Part shown: positions 50,497-59,629 of the stretch, one piece after another | Numbering within the stretch: position 1 is the stretch's first letter | Layout of the letters: each line of letters opens with the position of its first letter | DNA from: Mesorhizobium erdmanii USDA 3471 | GTDB lineage: Bacteria > Pseudomonadota > Alphaproteobacteria > Rhizobiales > Rhizobiaceae | DNA: 64,000 nucleotides | Reading direction: 5' to 3' | Assembly (NCBI RefSeq): GCF_000472705.1 | Contig: NZ_AXAE01000013.1 | Coordinates: 186,001-250,000 of the forward strand | The notes under the pieces: generated by a model | Seen by the model: the letters and a program-made list of their open reading frames with translations, nothing else | Told to the model about the DNA's origin: nothing | The model's database searches: none | Position numbers and translations under genes: made by a program

Positions 50497-52697
50497 GGCT
50501 TTGCTCCCGGCATGAAGATCGATTTGGCGTCGACGTTCCAGAAATCGCTGAATTCCCTGGTAAACCGCGACGAAAGCTTGATCGCGCTGGCATACATCTT
50601 CTTCACTTCGGGGGCGAAGTCGGCCTTTTCGACACGGCCGCGTTCGGCTGCGATCCACTCCGAAACCGGCCTTGCCTTGGCCAGCCGGGCCGCCCGCATT
50701 TCCGAGCGGTGACGCTTGGTGGCATCAAGGTTGGCGACGGGATAACCGTCCTCGTCCTCATCCAGCATGATACCGAAGATGCCCTCTGCTGCTTCCCTGG
50801 TGAGGAAGCCGTTCTCGACATCCCACGCCGTCTTGACCGGGTCGCGCTCCAGCACGTCGCCGTAGCCGCCGCCGCCATTGTAGGAATGGGTGAAGACGTC
50901 GCCGGTCTTGTGCGGCGCGGTGATGTAGGGACCTTCCATGGTCACGTGCTCGCCCTGCAGGCGGACTTCGAGTTCCGAGCGGTGCGGGTTGGTGCCGGTG
51001 TGATGCGCCAGCGGCGCCCGCTTTTCGGCGAGTTCGAAGATGTTTGAATCGCGCACCGCGCGATGCTTCTGGCAGGTCGGCGCCGGATAGCCGCCGCACA
51101 TGCCGCCATTGTCGAACACGCGGGACGAATGCTCCGAGGTGACCAGCCTCAGGTGATCGGTCTTCGAGACCAGCCAGGTCGACAGGAAGGCGCAGCCGCC
51201 GCGGTATTTGCCCGCGCCGCCGGAATTGGGAACGATGGAGCGGCCGATATAGATCATCGGCATGTTCTGTTCCCAGATCTCGATATTGCCCATGTCGGAT
51301 TCCGGGTTCCAGCCGACATAGGCAGTGTCCAGCCCATCCTTGATCGCCAGCGCACCGGAACCGGCGGCCGCGCATTCGAAATGCGCCATGCCGAACAGCT
51401 TGCCGTACTGGCTGGTGCCGCCCATCTCGATCATCGGGCTGTTGACCTGGCCGACAAAGGCCTCCTCGACAAAGCCGCGGCCGATGAAGGAGCGAGATAG
51501 CAGGCGCTGGAAGACGCCATAGGCCGGCAGCAGCAGCGCCCATGAGGTAGCGGTCGCCACCATCTCATTGTCGGGATTGGTCCAGGTGCCGTGCGGCAGT
51601 TTCAGCTCGGTCGCCATCCAGGCGCCGTCATTGACCAGGCCCTCGAAATTCATGTGCTGGGTCAGCGTCACGAACATGCCGCCATCCATGCCGGCCGGCG
51701 TGCAGTTCATCGAATGGTAGCCCCAGGGCTGCGTGCCCTCGAAGTCCATGATGATCTTGCCGTCTGTGGTGATCTCCATTTCGATCGGCATGTTGTAGAG
51801 CCAGTCTGGATCGCCGAGCGGCTGGTAGCCAGGCTTGCCCTTGGTGACGTGGCCGTAGAAGGTGTGGCCGCGATAGATGCCAGGCACGGTCAGCTGGCGG
51901 GTGCGGGCAAGCTGGGCGCGGCGGCCCTCCTCGATGAACTCCTTCGACACCTGCATCCAGTAGTCGAGGCCGATCTCGTCGATCAGCGCCTTGACGCTTT
52001 CGCGCATGTCGATGCACGACGCCACCTTGGCCTTCTCGTCCAGCACCCAGTAGATCGGCATCCTGAGATTGCGCTCGCAGCGGATGACGTAGTCGCGACG
52101 CAACTCGTCGTTCTGGCCGACCTTCTCGGCGCAGACGAACAGGCCCTCGGTGAAGCGCTCCTGCGCCAGCGCGACGTCGCCGCCGGGGGTGATGCCGCCA
52201 GCCTCGAGTTCGTGACACACCGCGCCCGCCCAACCGACCAGCTTGCCCGAGTGGAAGATCGGCACCACGTCCATCACATCGGGTACCTGCACGGTACCGA
52301 TGAAGGCGTCGTTGTTCGCGAAGATATCGCCGTCGAGGATTTGCGGGTTCTCCTCGTAGCCGTTGCGGATCATCCATTTGATGAAACGGCTCATCGTGTG
52401 CACATGCACCATGATGCCGTTGGAGAGCGCGATCGCGTCGCCCTCCGGCGTGTAGATGGCGACGACCATCTCGCCGACCTCGCGCACGCCGGGCGAGGCG
52501 GAGATGCGGCGGGCCATTTCGCGCGCCGAGACGCAATAGGCGCGCAATTTTGTGTGCAGCGTCTCGAATTTCAGCGGATCCTGGTTGCGCAGTTGGAGTT
52601 CGGTGATGCCGTCATAGCAGCCGGTCTCTTCCATCAGCCGTTCGGATGCGATCAGCCTTTCACGGATGCGCAGCGCGGAGGCGGGTTTGTCCAGCAT
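50493..52697 (-). CDS. acxB: Acetone carboxylase alpha subunit (HyuB-like)
   Basis: A 734-residue hydantoinase B-type subunit. Family markers include GDIFANNDAF, GGITPGGDVALAQERF, MDGGMFVTLTQHMNFEG and NGGGGYGDVLERDP. In acetone carboxylase the alpha subunit holds the metal site where acetone and bicarbonate are joined. ATG 52697 follows AAGGG, 14 bases after the beta-subunit gene. The N-terminal NxxxTGCYDGITELQLRNQDP-like region is typical of acetone, not hydantoin, enzymes. Confidence 0.9.
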   Translation of the reverse strand: MLDKPASALRIRERLIASERLMEETGCYDGITELQLRNQDPLKFETLHTKLRAYCVSAREMARRISASPGVREVGEMVVAIYTPEGDAIALSNGIMVHVHTMSRFIKWMIRNGYEENPQILDGDIFANNDAFIGTVQVPDVMDVVPIFHSGKLVGWAGAVCHELEAGGITPGGDVALAQERFTEGLFVCAEKVGQNDELRRDYVIRCERNLRMPIYWVLDEKAKVASCIDMRESVKALIDEIGLDYWMQVSKEFIEEGRRAQLARTRQLTVPGIYRGHTFYGHVTKGKPGYQPLGDPDWLYNMPIEMEITTDGKIIMDFEGTQPWGYHSMNCTPAGMDGGMFVTLTQHMNFEGLVNDGAWMATELKLPHGTWTNPDNEMVATATSWALLLPAYGVFQRLLSRSFIGRGFVEEAFVGQVNSPMIEMGGTSQYGKLFGMAHFECAAAGSGALAIKDGLDTAYVGWNPESDMGNIEIWEQNMPMIYIGRSIVPNSGGAGKYRGGCAFLSTWLVSKTDHLRLVTSEHSSRVFDNGGMCGGYPAPTCQKHRAVRDSNIFELAEKRAPLAHHTGTNPHRSELEVRLQGEHVTMEGPYITAPHKTGDVFTHSYNGGGGYGDVLERDPVKTAWDVENGFLTREAAEGIFGIMLDEDEDGYPVANLDATKRHRSEMRAARLAKARPVSEWIAAERGRVEKADFAPEVKKMYASAIKLSSRFTREFSDFWNVDAKSIFMPGAKP

Positions 52698-52711
52698 GGT
52701 AACAGCCCTTC

Positions 52712-54853
52712 TCAAGCGTGGGTGTAGTGCAGCAACGTCCATTCATCGACATGGACACGGTCCTGCGGATGAACGACGAGCGTGGTGGCGGGATGTTCGA
52801 TGATGGCCGGGCCGATGACCTCGTGACCGGGCTGAAGAAGGTCCATCTCGTAGAGATTGGCCTTGTGCCAGCGGCCACCGATATAGGCCTCGCGCACGCC
52901 CTTGTGGGCGGACGCGGGATCGGATTTGCCGAGCGGGCGCTTGAGCAGCACCGGCTTGACCTTGTCGGCGGTGGCGATCAGGCCAAGCTCGGTGATCGAG
53001 AAGCCGGCTTCGCCATAGCGCGAGACGCGGTGGTTGACCTTGGCATAGACCGCCTCGAATTCATCGATAACCCTTCGCATGTCGTCGGCCGAATGGATGG
53101 CCGATAGCGGCGCCATCACCTCGACGTCCTCGAGCTGGCCGGTGTAGCGCATCATCAGGAACGGCACGGTCTTGATCTTTTCGCGCGCATGGCCGTCTTC
53201 GATCATCTCGTCGACCGCCGCCTTGGTCAGGTCGTCCCAGACATTGGTGACCTTGTTGCCGAAAGCCGCCAGTTCGTCATCGCTGGCGCGAGCGCCGATG
53301 TCGTGCTGCGTCGACACCGAATGGCGGCGCATGAAATCGGCGGTGGTGCAGCCGAAGGCCGAGAAAGCAGCCGCGAACTGGAAGGTGATGATATCCTTGA
53401 AGCCTATGCCCCGGGAGCAGCCGGCGAGGTGCAGCGGGCCGGAGCCGCCATAGGAGAGCAGCGTGAATTCCGAAGGATGGATGCCCTGGCCGGAAATGAC
53501 GCGACGCAATGCGTTGTTGGCGTCGGCCTCCAGCATATCGATCATGCCCTCGGCGGCCTCCTCGACACCGACGCCGAGCAGGCGCGAGCACTTCTCCTCG
53601 AAAGCCGCCCTGGCCTTCTCGACCTGCAGCACGACCTTGCCGCCGAGGAAATAGTGCGGGTTGAGGCGGCCGAGGATGGCATCGCAATCGGCGATGGTCG
53701 GCTCGGTGCCGCCCTTGGCGAAGCAGATCGGTCCGGGATCGGAGCCGGCGCTTTCCGGTCCGAGCGAGACCTTCCTGGTCAGCGGATCGACCTTGAGGAT
53801 CATGCCGGCGCCAGCGCCGATCGTATCGAGATGCAGCGTCGGCACGTTGAGCTTGAAGCGGTCCATCAGCGGCTCGTTCTCGATCCGTGTCTGGCCGCGC
53901 GTGATCACGCCCATGTCGAAGGAGGTGCCGCCCATATCCGAGCAGATCAGCGAGTCGTTGCCGATCAGCTTGCCGACATAGGCCGCGCCGAGGATGCCGC
54001 CGATCGGGCCGGAGATCATGGTTTCATGCAGGCGCGGATGGTTGATCGAGGTCAGGCCGCCGAAGGAGAGCAGCGTCTGAACGCCGTATTTGAAGCCGTA
54101 CTTCTTCGAGACGTCCTCGATGCCTTTGAGCTGCTTGCGGCCACGCGAGGTGGCGTAAGCCTCGATCAGCACCGAGTTCAGGCGCGACTGTTCGCGGATG
54201 ACCGGGCGGACCTCGTGACTCGTGTAGACGAGGATGTCGACGCCGGCCTTGGCGATCTCGTCGCGGCAGATCTCGGCAATGCGCTTCTCGTGCACGGGGT
54301 TGACGTGCGAGAAGATCGTCATGATGCAGATGCCCTCGACCTTGTCGGCGATCAGCTTCCTGGCGGCGGCGGCGACCTCATGCTCGTAGAGCGGCAGGAT
54401 GATGTCGCCGAACTGGTCGATGCGCTCGGTGACGCCGTGGGTGCGCCTGCGCGGAACGAGGGGCTCCGGGTGGGCATGCGTCACCGCATGCAGGCGATCG
54501 GCATAGGAATAGTCGGCCCAGGCCTGCAGGCCACGGCCCATCAGGATCATGTCCTCGAGGCCCTTGGTGGTGATCAGGCCGAGCCGGCGGCCGGTGCGCG
54601 ACAACAGCGTGTTGAGCATGCCGGTGCCGGAATAGAGCACGACGTTGACGCCCGAAAACAGCGTTTCCAGCGAGATGCCCCAGGCGTCAGCGGCATCCTC
54701 CGCCGAAGCGAGGAAGCCCTCGGCCTCGTTCCTGGGAGTCGTCGCCGACTTGCCGATCTTGAAGTGGCCGTCCTGATCGACAAGGATCGTGTCGGTCATG
54801 GTGCCGCCGGCGTCGATGCCGATGACGATGGGATTGGTAGTGATCTGGTCCAC
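52712..54853 (-). CDS. acxA: Acetone carboxylase beta subunit (HyuA-like)
   Basis: A 713-residue hydantoinase A-type subunit with the ATPase-like N-terminus IVIGIDAGGTMTDTILVD, SDMGGTSFDMGV in the middle and FTLLSYGGSGPLHLAG. It provides the ATP-dependent phosphorylation step in acetone carboxylation. It is the first gene of the operon and is divergent from a LuxR-type regulator across about 115 bases. In well-studied acetone users the operon is run by a sigma-54 activator, which is not seen here. Confidence 0.9.
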   Translation of the reverse strand: MDQITTNPIVIGIDAGGTMTDTILVDQDGHFKIGKSATTPRNEAEGFLASAEDAADAWGISLETLFSGVNVVLYSGTGMLNTLLSRTGRRLGLITTKGLEDMILMGRGLQAWADYSYADRLHAVTHAHPEPLVPRRRTHGVTERIDQFGDIILPLYEHEVAAAARKLIADKVEGICIMTIFSHVNPVHEKRIAEICRDEIAKAGVDILVYTSHEVRPVIREQSRLNSVLIEAYATSRGRKQLKGIEDVSKKYGFKYGVQTLLSFGGLTSINHPRLHETMISGPIGGILGAAYVGKLIGNDSLICSDMGGTSFDMGVITRGQTRIENEPLMDRFKLNVPTLHLDTIGAGAGMILKVDPLTRKVSLGPESAGSDPGPICFAKGGTEPTIADCDAILGRLNPHYFLGGKVVLQVEKARAAFEEKCSRLLGVGVEEAAEGMIDMLEADANNALRRVISGQGIHPSEFTLLSYGGSGPLHLAGCSRGIGFKDIITFQFAAAFSAFGCTTADFMRRHSVSTQHDIGARASDDELAAFGNKVTNVWDDLTKAAVDEMIEDGHAREKIKTVPFLMMRYTGQLEDVEVMAPLSAIHSADDMRRVIDEFEAVYAKVNHRVSRYGEAGFSITELGLIATADKVKPVLLKRPLGKSDPASAHKGVREAYIGGRWHKANLYEMDLLQPGHEVIGPAIIEHPATTLVVHPQDRVHVDEWTLLHYTHA

Positions 54854-54969
54854 GGGTCGCCTTCCCTCTTCGAGAATGGTCGCAGGCTAGATTCGTAAGG
54901 CCGGATCGCGCCATATGCCTAAAGACACAATGACGGGCAGGCGCGGTTCGCCGAGAAGAGGACATGCGC

Positions 54970-55743
54970 ATGAGCAATATCTGGGCGCCGCTGGCCAAAG
55001 CGATCGCGGCCACCGGCACCGACCGGCATGTCGACTGCCTGATCGACCTGATCGGCGCCGACATCGACCACGACCTCGTGACTGTGACGCGTTATTCGAC
55101 CACGCAGACCCCGGAATTCGTCAAGCACCGGCGCTTCTCCGACGAGATGGTGCAGCGCTATCTCGCCAGCTACTACGTCTTCGACCCGTTCTACGCATCG
55201 TGGCGGCGTGAGCGCCGGCTGGGCATCATGCCGCTGAAGCGGCTTGCCGACGAGGAGGCCAAGCGCGGCCAGTACATAGCCGGCTTCCTGGCCCAGTCGG
55301 AAATCTGCGACGAGGTCGGCATCATGCTCGCCGATGGCGGCGACTGGTGCCTCGGCATCTTCCTCGATCGCTCGACCAGTTCGTTCAAGGACAGCGAAAT
55401 CGCCCTTCTCGATGAGCGGTTGCCGGTGTTCGAAGCGCTGCATGCGCTCGACATCAAGGCGCGCGGACGCGAATTCTTCCGCACGTCGGCACCGACCGGA
55501 CCCGGTGCCTCACCGCGACAGGAGCCGACCATTCCGACGAGCCTATGGCCGGAACTGTCGCTGCGCGAGCGCGAACTGGTGCAGTTGATCCTCGCCGGTC
55601 ACCCGACGGCCAACATCGCCGAGCGCCTCGGCATCACCGTCGGCACCGTCAAGAACCATCGCCGGCGCATCTACGAAAAGCTCGACATCACCACCGAGCG
55701 GGAATTGTTCCTGCAGTTTTTCCAGCATCGGGTGGATCGGTAG
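54970..55743 (+). CDS. LuxR-family transcriptional regulator
   Basis: A 257-residue regulator with a C-terminal LuxR/GerE helix-turn-helix (LSLRERELVQLILAGHPTANIAERLGITVGTVKNHRRRIYEKL, given here only as key parts LSLRERELVQLIL and VGTVKNHRRRIYEKL). The N-terminal 170 residues look like a ligand-sensing fold but lack an evident acyl-homoserine-lactone signature. ATG 54970 has GAGGA at a good distance; ATG 54964 is too close. Being divergent from acxABC it probably controls that operon, with acetone or a product as a possible signal. Confidence 0.82.
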   Translation: MSNIWAPLAKAIAATGTDRHVDCLIDLIGADIDHDLVTVTRYSTTQTPEFVKHRRFSDEMVQRYLASYYVFDPFYASWRRERRLGIMPLKRLADEEAKRGQYIAGFLAQSEICDEVGIMLADGGDWCLGIFLDRSTSSFKDSEIALLDERLPVFEALHALDIKARGREFFRTSAPTGPGASPRQEPTIPTSLWPELSLRERELVQLILAGHPTANIAERLGITVGTVKNHRRRIYEKLDITTERELFLQFFQHRVDR

Positions 55744-55980
55744 CCGGTCTTCAATGCCTGTATCAAGGGGCCTCCCGGGTCACTTCGTTTGGCGCCTGGC
55801 ACAGCTACGTCCATGTGGTCGGCGTGCCGTTCCGCCCGCGCGACGGCTTGAGGGAATTTCGGTGTAGGCGGCCACGGGCATTGGCCCAGACGATCGGCTC
55901 GCATGCCGGCTTGAACTCGGCCGACCGCCACCCCACAGTCTCCGCCAATGGCGCCTTCAGCCATCAAGGGGGAGAATCAC

Positions 55981-56733
55981 ATGCCGATGAACTTCGCGGG
56001 ACGCTTCGCCGGCCGGTCGGCTGTCATCACGGGCGGCGCCTCGGGCATCGGCCTGGCGGTTGCGCAAAGGATCGTCGAGGAAGGCGGGCGTGTCAGCGTC
56101 TGGGATCGCGACCCGGGCCAGATCGAACAGGCGAAAGCCGTTGTTCCCGGCCTGCATGGGGTGACGATGGACGTTGCCGACGCAGCAACTGTCGAAAGCG
56201 CTGCCCGGTCGACGATCGAGGCACTCGGTGGCGTCGATATCCTGGTCACCAGCGCCGCCATCACCGGGCCGAACATGACGACCTGGGCCTATTCGGTCGA
56301 GGATTGGCAGAAGGTCATCGACATCAACATCAACGGCGTCTTCTACTGCAACAGGGCGCTGGTGCCGCACATGCTCGAGCGCGACTATGGCCGCATCGTC
56401 AACATCGCCTCGATCGCCGGCAAGGAAGGCAATCCCAACGCTTCCGCCTACAGCACCTCGAAGGCGGCGGTGATCGGCCTGACCAAGTCGCTCGGCAAGG
56501 AACTGGCCAAGACCAAGGTGACGGTAAATTGCGTGACGCCGGCCGCTGTGCGCACCGCCATCTTCAAGCAGATGAAGCAGGAGCACATCGACTTCATGCT
56601 GTCCAAGATACCGATGGCGCGCTTCGGCGAGGTCGAGGAAGTGGCGGCACTGATCTGCTGGATCGCTTCGGAGGAATGCTCGTTCACGACCGCCGCCGTC
56701 TTCGACGTTTCCGGCGGCCGCGCCACCTATTGA
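55981..56733 (+). CDS. Short-chain dehydrogenase/reductase
   Basis: A 250-residue SDR with cofactor loop TGGASGIG, catalytic YSTSK and a C-terminal AAVFDVSGGRATY. The usual NNAG reads TSAAI, a mild deviation. ATG 55981 follows GGGGGAG. It opens a plus-strand run continuing with two glycoside hydrolases and a flavoprotein, so oxidation of a sugar or polyol is more likely than fatty-acid synthesis; substrate unknown. Confidence 0.82.
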   Translation: MPMNFAGRFAGRSAVITGGASGIGLAVAQRIVEEGGRVSVWDRDPGQIEQAKAVVPGLHGVTMDVADAATVESAARSTIEALGGVDILVTSAAITGPNMTTWAYSVEDWQKVIDININGVFYCNRALVPHMLERDYGRIVNIASIAGKEGNPNASAYSTSKAAVIGLTKSLGKELAKTKVTVNCVTPAAVRTAIFKQMKQEHIDFMLSKIPMARFGEVEEVAALICWIASEECSFTTAAVFDVSGGRATY

Positions 56734-56793
56734 TGGCAACTACAAATCCGCGTGAGCAGGCAACGAATGCTGCCTGCCTGCGTATAGTCGGCG

Positions 56794-58281
56794 ATGCAGA
56801 GCATACGACCGGCGAATATCCCTTCAAACAGTTCCATGGACGTGACCTTTCGCTGCGATCTCGGCGTCCGGGGCGAGGAATTCCCGCACTTTTGGGAGCA
56901 TACAGTCGGCAGTGGCCACGCAACGCTGGCATTGCGCGCGGACTGGCAGGTGCAGATACGCCGCGCGCATGACGAGCTCGGCTTTCGCCACGTCCGTTTT
57001 CATGGGCTGCTCGATGACGACATGGGCACGCTCATCGACCAGGACAACCAGCCGCTCTATTCGTTCTTCAATGCCGACCAGATTTTCGATTTCCTGCTGT
57101 CGATAGGCATGCGGCCCTTTGTCGAACTGAGCTTCATGCCGACCATGCTCTCATCCAATGGGCAGATCATTTTCCACTACCGTGCCAATGTCAGCGCGCC
57201 GAAGGATTCCGGCCAATGGTCGACCCTGATTTCGAAACTCGTCGGTCATTGGGTCGACCGCTACGGACTGGAGGAGGTGCGTCAATGGTTCTTTGAGGTC
57301 TGGAACGAACCCAATCTCGAGGCGTTTGGCAGCGGCAAGCAGGAGGACTATTTCAAACTCTATGCCGCTACGGCAAAGGCGATCAAATCCGTCGACATGC
57401 AATTGAAAGTCGGCGGGCCGGCCACCGCCGCCAATGCCTGGATCGAGGAATTCATCGCCTATTGCAGCCGGAACAGCCTTCCAGCGGATTTCATCAGCAC
57501 GCATCACTATCCAACAGATGCCTTCGGCAAAACTGGCGACGACACCGAAACCCAGCTTTCGGAAAGCACAAGAAGTGTGCTGCGCGAGGAGGCACGCACA
57601 GCACGCCAGCAGGCCGGCGACCGCCCCCTCTACTACACCGAATGGTGCACCTCTTCGAACCCGCGTGATCCCTTGCATGACGAGCCGTATGCCGCCGCCT
57701 TCATCGTCAAGACGGTTATGGAGGCGAGAGGACTGGTCCAGGGCTACAGCTACTGGACCTTCTCGGATATCTTCGAGGAGAACTATTTTCCTTCCGAACC
57801 CTTTCACGGTGGTTTCGGCCTGATGAACCTTCACGGCATTGCCAAACCGGCTTACCGTGCCTTCGAAATGCTGCACCGACTTGGAACCGAAATCCTGTTC
57901 ATGCAAGGCGACCACCCAACCGTCGATAGCTGGTGCGTCCGCCACGGAAATGTGTTGACTGTGCTGATCTCCAATTTCGCCCTGCCCCGGCATCCGATCA
58001 CGAGCGAAACGGTCCATATCGAACTCAAGAATGCGCCGCGGCCCGCCACGGCAAGCATCCAGCGAGTCGACACCGAAAATGCCAACGCCAAGGCCCTATG
58101 GGTCGGGATGGGTAGCCCCGAGTATCTGAACCCGGCAATGGTCGAGCGATTGCATGCGGCCTCGGCAATGCCGGAGCAGGAACAAACGGTCACCTGGCGC
58201 GACCGTACCCTTGGAATCGAGGTGACCATTCCACCGTTGGGAGTCGCTTCCATCAGGCTGGAGTTTGCACCGTTTGCCTAA
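56794..58281 (+). CDS. Glycoside hydrolase family 39 (beta-xylosidase-like)
   Basis: A 495-residue TIM-barrel hydrolase. The acid/base glutamate is E172 in VWNEPNLEAF and the nucleophile is E283 in YYTEWCTSS, both as in GH39 beta-xylosidases and iduronidases. No signal peptide is visible, so it should act in the cytoplasm. ATG 56836 is an alternative start. It overlaps the next gene by 17 bases, which ties it to a glucoamylase-like protein. Confidence 0.87.
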   Translation: MQSIRPANIPSNSSMDVTFRCDLGVRGEEFPHFWEHTVGSGHATLALRADWQVQIRRAHDELGFRHVRFHGLLDDDMGTLIDQDNQPLYSFFNADQIFDFLLSIGMRPFVELSFMPTMLSSNGQIIFHYRANVSAPKDSGQWSTLISKLVGHWVDRYGLEEVRQWFFEVWNEPNLEAFGSGKQEDYFKLYAATAKAIKSVDMQLKVGGPATAANAWIEEFIAYCSRNSLPADFISTHHYPTDAFGKTGDDTETQLSESTRSVLREEARTARQQAGDRPLYYTEWCTSSNPRDPLHDEPYAAAFIVKTVMEARGLVQGYSYWTFSDIFEENYFPSEPFHGGFGLMNLHGIAKPAYRAFEMLHRLGTEILFMQGDHPTVDSWCVRHGNVLTVLISNFALPRHPITSETVHIELKNAPRPATASIQRVDTENANAKALWVGMGSPEYLNPAMVERLHAASAMPEQEQTVTWRDRTLGIEVTIPPLGVASIRLEFAPFA

Positions 58282-59629
58282 AACAGAACCTGACGACGCG
58301 CTGTCCGACGAGGAGCTTCTGGACCGCTACCAGCGCGCCGCCTTCGGCTACTTCCTGGAGACCGTGAACCCCGACAACGGGCTGGTCGCAGATACGTCAC
58401 GGCCGAACTCGCCGGCCAGCATCGCCGTCGTCGGCTTTGCCCTGTCGTGCTATCCGATCGGCGTCGAGCGCGGCTGGATGACGCGGGAGGCGGCAGTCGA
58501 GCTGACACTCGCCGCGCTGCGTTTCTTCTCGGCCAGCCCGCAAGGCGGTGGCGACGACGTCACCGGCCACAAGGGTTTCTACTACCATTTCCTCGACATG
58601 CGGACAGGGCTGCGCGTCTGGCGCTGCGAAGTGTCCATGGTGGACACCGCGTTGCTGATGGCCGGCGTCCTGGTGGCGGGCGCCTATTTCTCCGGCGCGG
58701 GCGAGAAGGAGGCCGAAATCCGGGACCTTGCCGAAGCGCTCTACCGGCGCATCGACTGGCGCTGGGCGCAAGGCAGCAGCCCCACCTTGCGGCAAGGCTG
58801 GAAACCGAAGAGCGGCTTCCTGCACTATGGCTGGGAAGGCTACAACGAGGCGACCATCCTCTACGTGCTGTCGATGGCCTCGCCCGACAGCCCGACCTCC
58901 GACGACAGCTACGAGGCCTGGACGGCGACCTACCAGTGGGAAAACATCTATGGCCATGACGTGCTCTATGGCGGGCCGCTGTTCATGCACCAGTTCTCGC
59001 ATGCCTGGATCGACTTCGCCGGCATCCGCGACGCCTTCATGCGCGAGAAGAACTCTGACTATTTCGAAAACAGCCGCCGCTCGACCTACCTTCACCGCGA
59101 TTATGCCCGCCACAATCCGTATGGCTTCGACGGCTATGGCGAGAACCTTTGGGGGCTTTCGGCGGGAGATGGGCCGGGCGGGTTCCGCGCCAGCGTCGAG
59201 CGACGGCGGCACCGGTTCTCCGGCTATGCCGCGCGCGGCGCGCCGTTCGGGCCGGATGACGGGACCATCGCGCCATGGTCCTATCCCGCGTCGCTGCCTT
59301 TCGCGCCCGACATTTGCCTAGCCGCCTTGCGCCATCTCGGGGATCGATATCCCCAGGTGATCGACAATTACCGGCTGCCGAGCGGCTTCAATCCGACCTT
59401 GGCCAACCGGCGAAAATTCGGTCGCGACGGCTGGGTGTCGGAAGGTCAATACGGGCTGGACCAGGGTATCGTGGTGATGATGATCGAGAACCACCGCTCA
59501 GGCCTGATCTGGGAGTTGATGCGCTCCAACCAGCATATCCGCCGCGGCCTCGGCAGAGCGGGCTTCACCGGTGGCTGGCTGACGCAGCCGGCAGGGCCTG
59601 TGGTATCAGGGGACCGCGATGTCGCGTGA
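58265..59629 (+). CDS. Glucoamylase-like hydrolase (GH144-type, beta-1,2-glucan related)
   Basis: A 454-residue (alpha/alpha)6-barrel protein of the bacterial glucoamylase-like family. Markers include YHFLDMRTGLRVWRCEVSMVDTALL, FLHYGWEGYNEATILYVL, FSHAWIDFAGIRD and GENLWGLSAGDGPGG. Characterised relatives (GH144/GH162) act on beta-1,2-glucans, a polymer rhizobia make. The best start is TTG 58265 (GGAG upstream) or TTG 58274. It has no signal peptide and overlaps the GH39 upstream and the flavoprotein downstream. Confidence 0.82.
   Translation: MHRLPKTEPDDALSDEELLDRYQRAAFGYFLETVNPDNGLVADTSRPNSPASIAVVGFALSCYPIGVERGWMTREAAVELTLAALRFFSASPQGGGDDVTGHKGFYYHFLDMRTGLRVWRCEVSMVDTALLMAGVLVAGAYFSGAGEKEAEIRDLAEALYRRIDWRWAQGSSPTLRQGWKPKSGFLHYGWEGYNEATILYVLSMASPDSPTSDDSYEAWTATYQWENIYGHDVLYGGPLFMHQFSHAWIDFAGIRDAFMREKNSDYFENSRRSTYLHRDYARHNPYGFDGYGENLWGLSAGDGPGGFRASVERRRHRFSGYAARGAPFGPDDGTIAPWSYPASLPFAPDICLAALRHLGDRYPQVIDNYRLPSGFNPTLANRRKFGRDGWVSEGQYGLDQGIVVMMIENHRSGLIWELMRSNQHIRRGLGRAGFTGGWLTQPAGPVVSGDRDVA

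Noticed and set aside
53189..54898. 569-codon plus-strand frame opposite acxA
   Set aside because: Antisense shadow of acetone carboxylase beta subunit, without recognisable domains.
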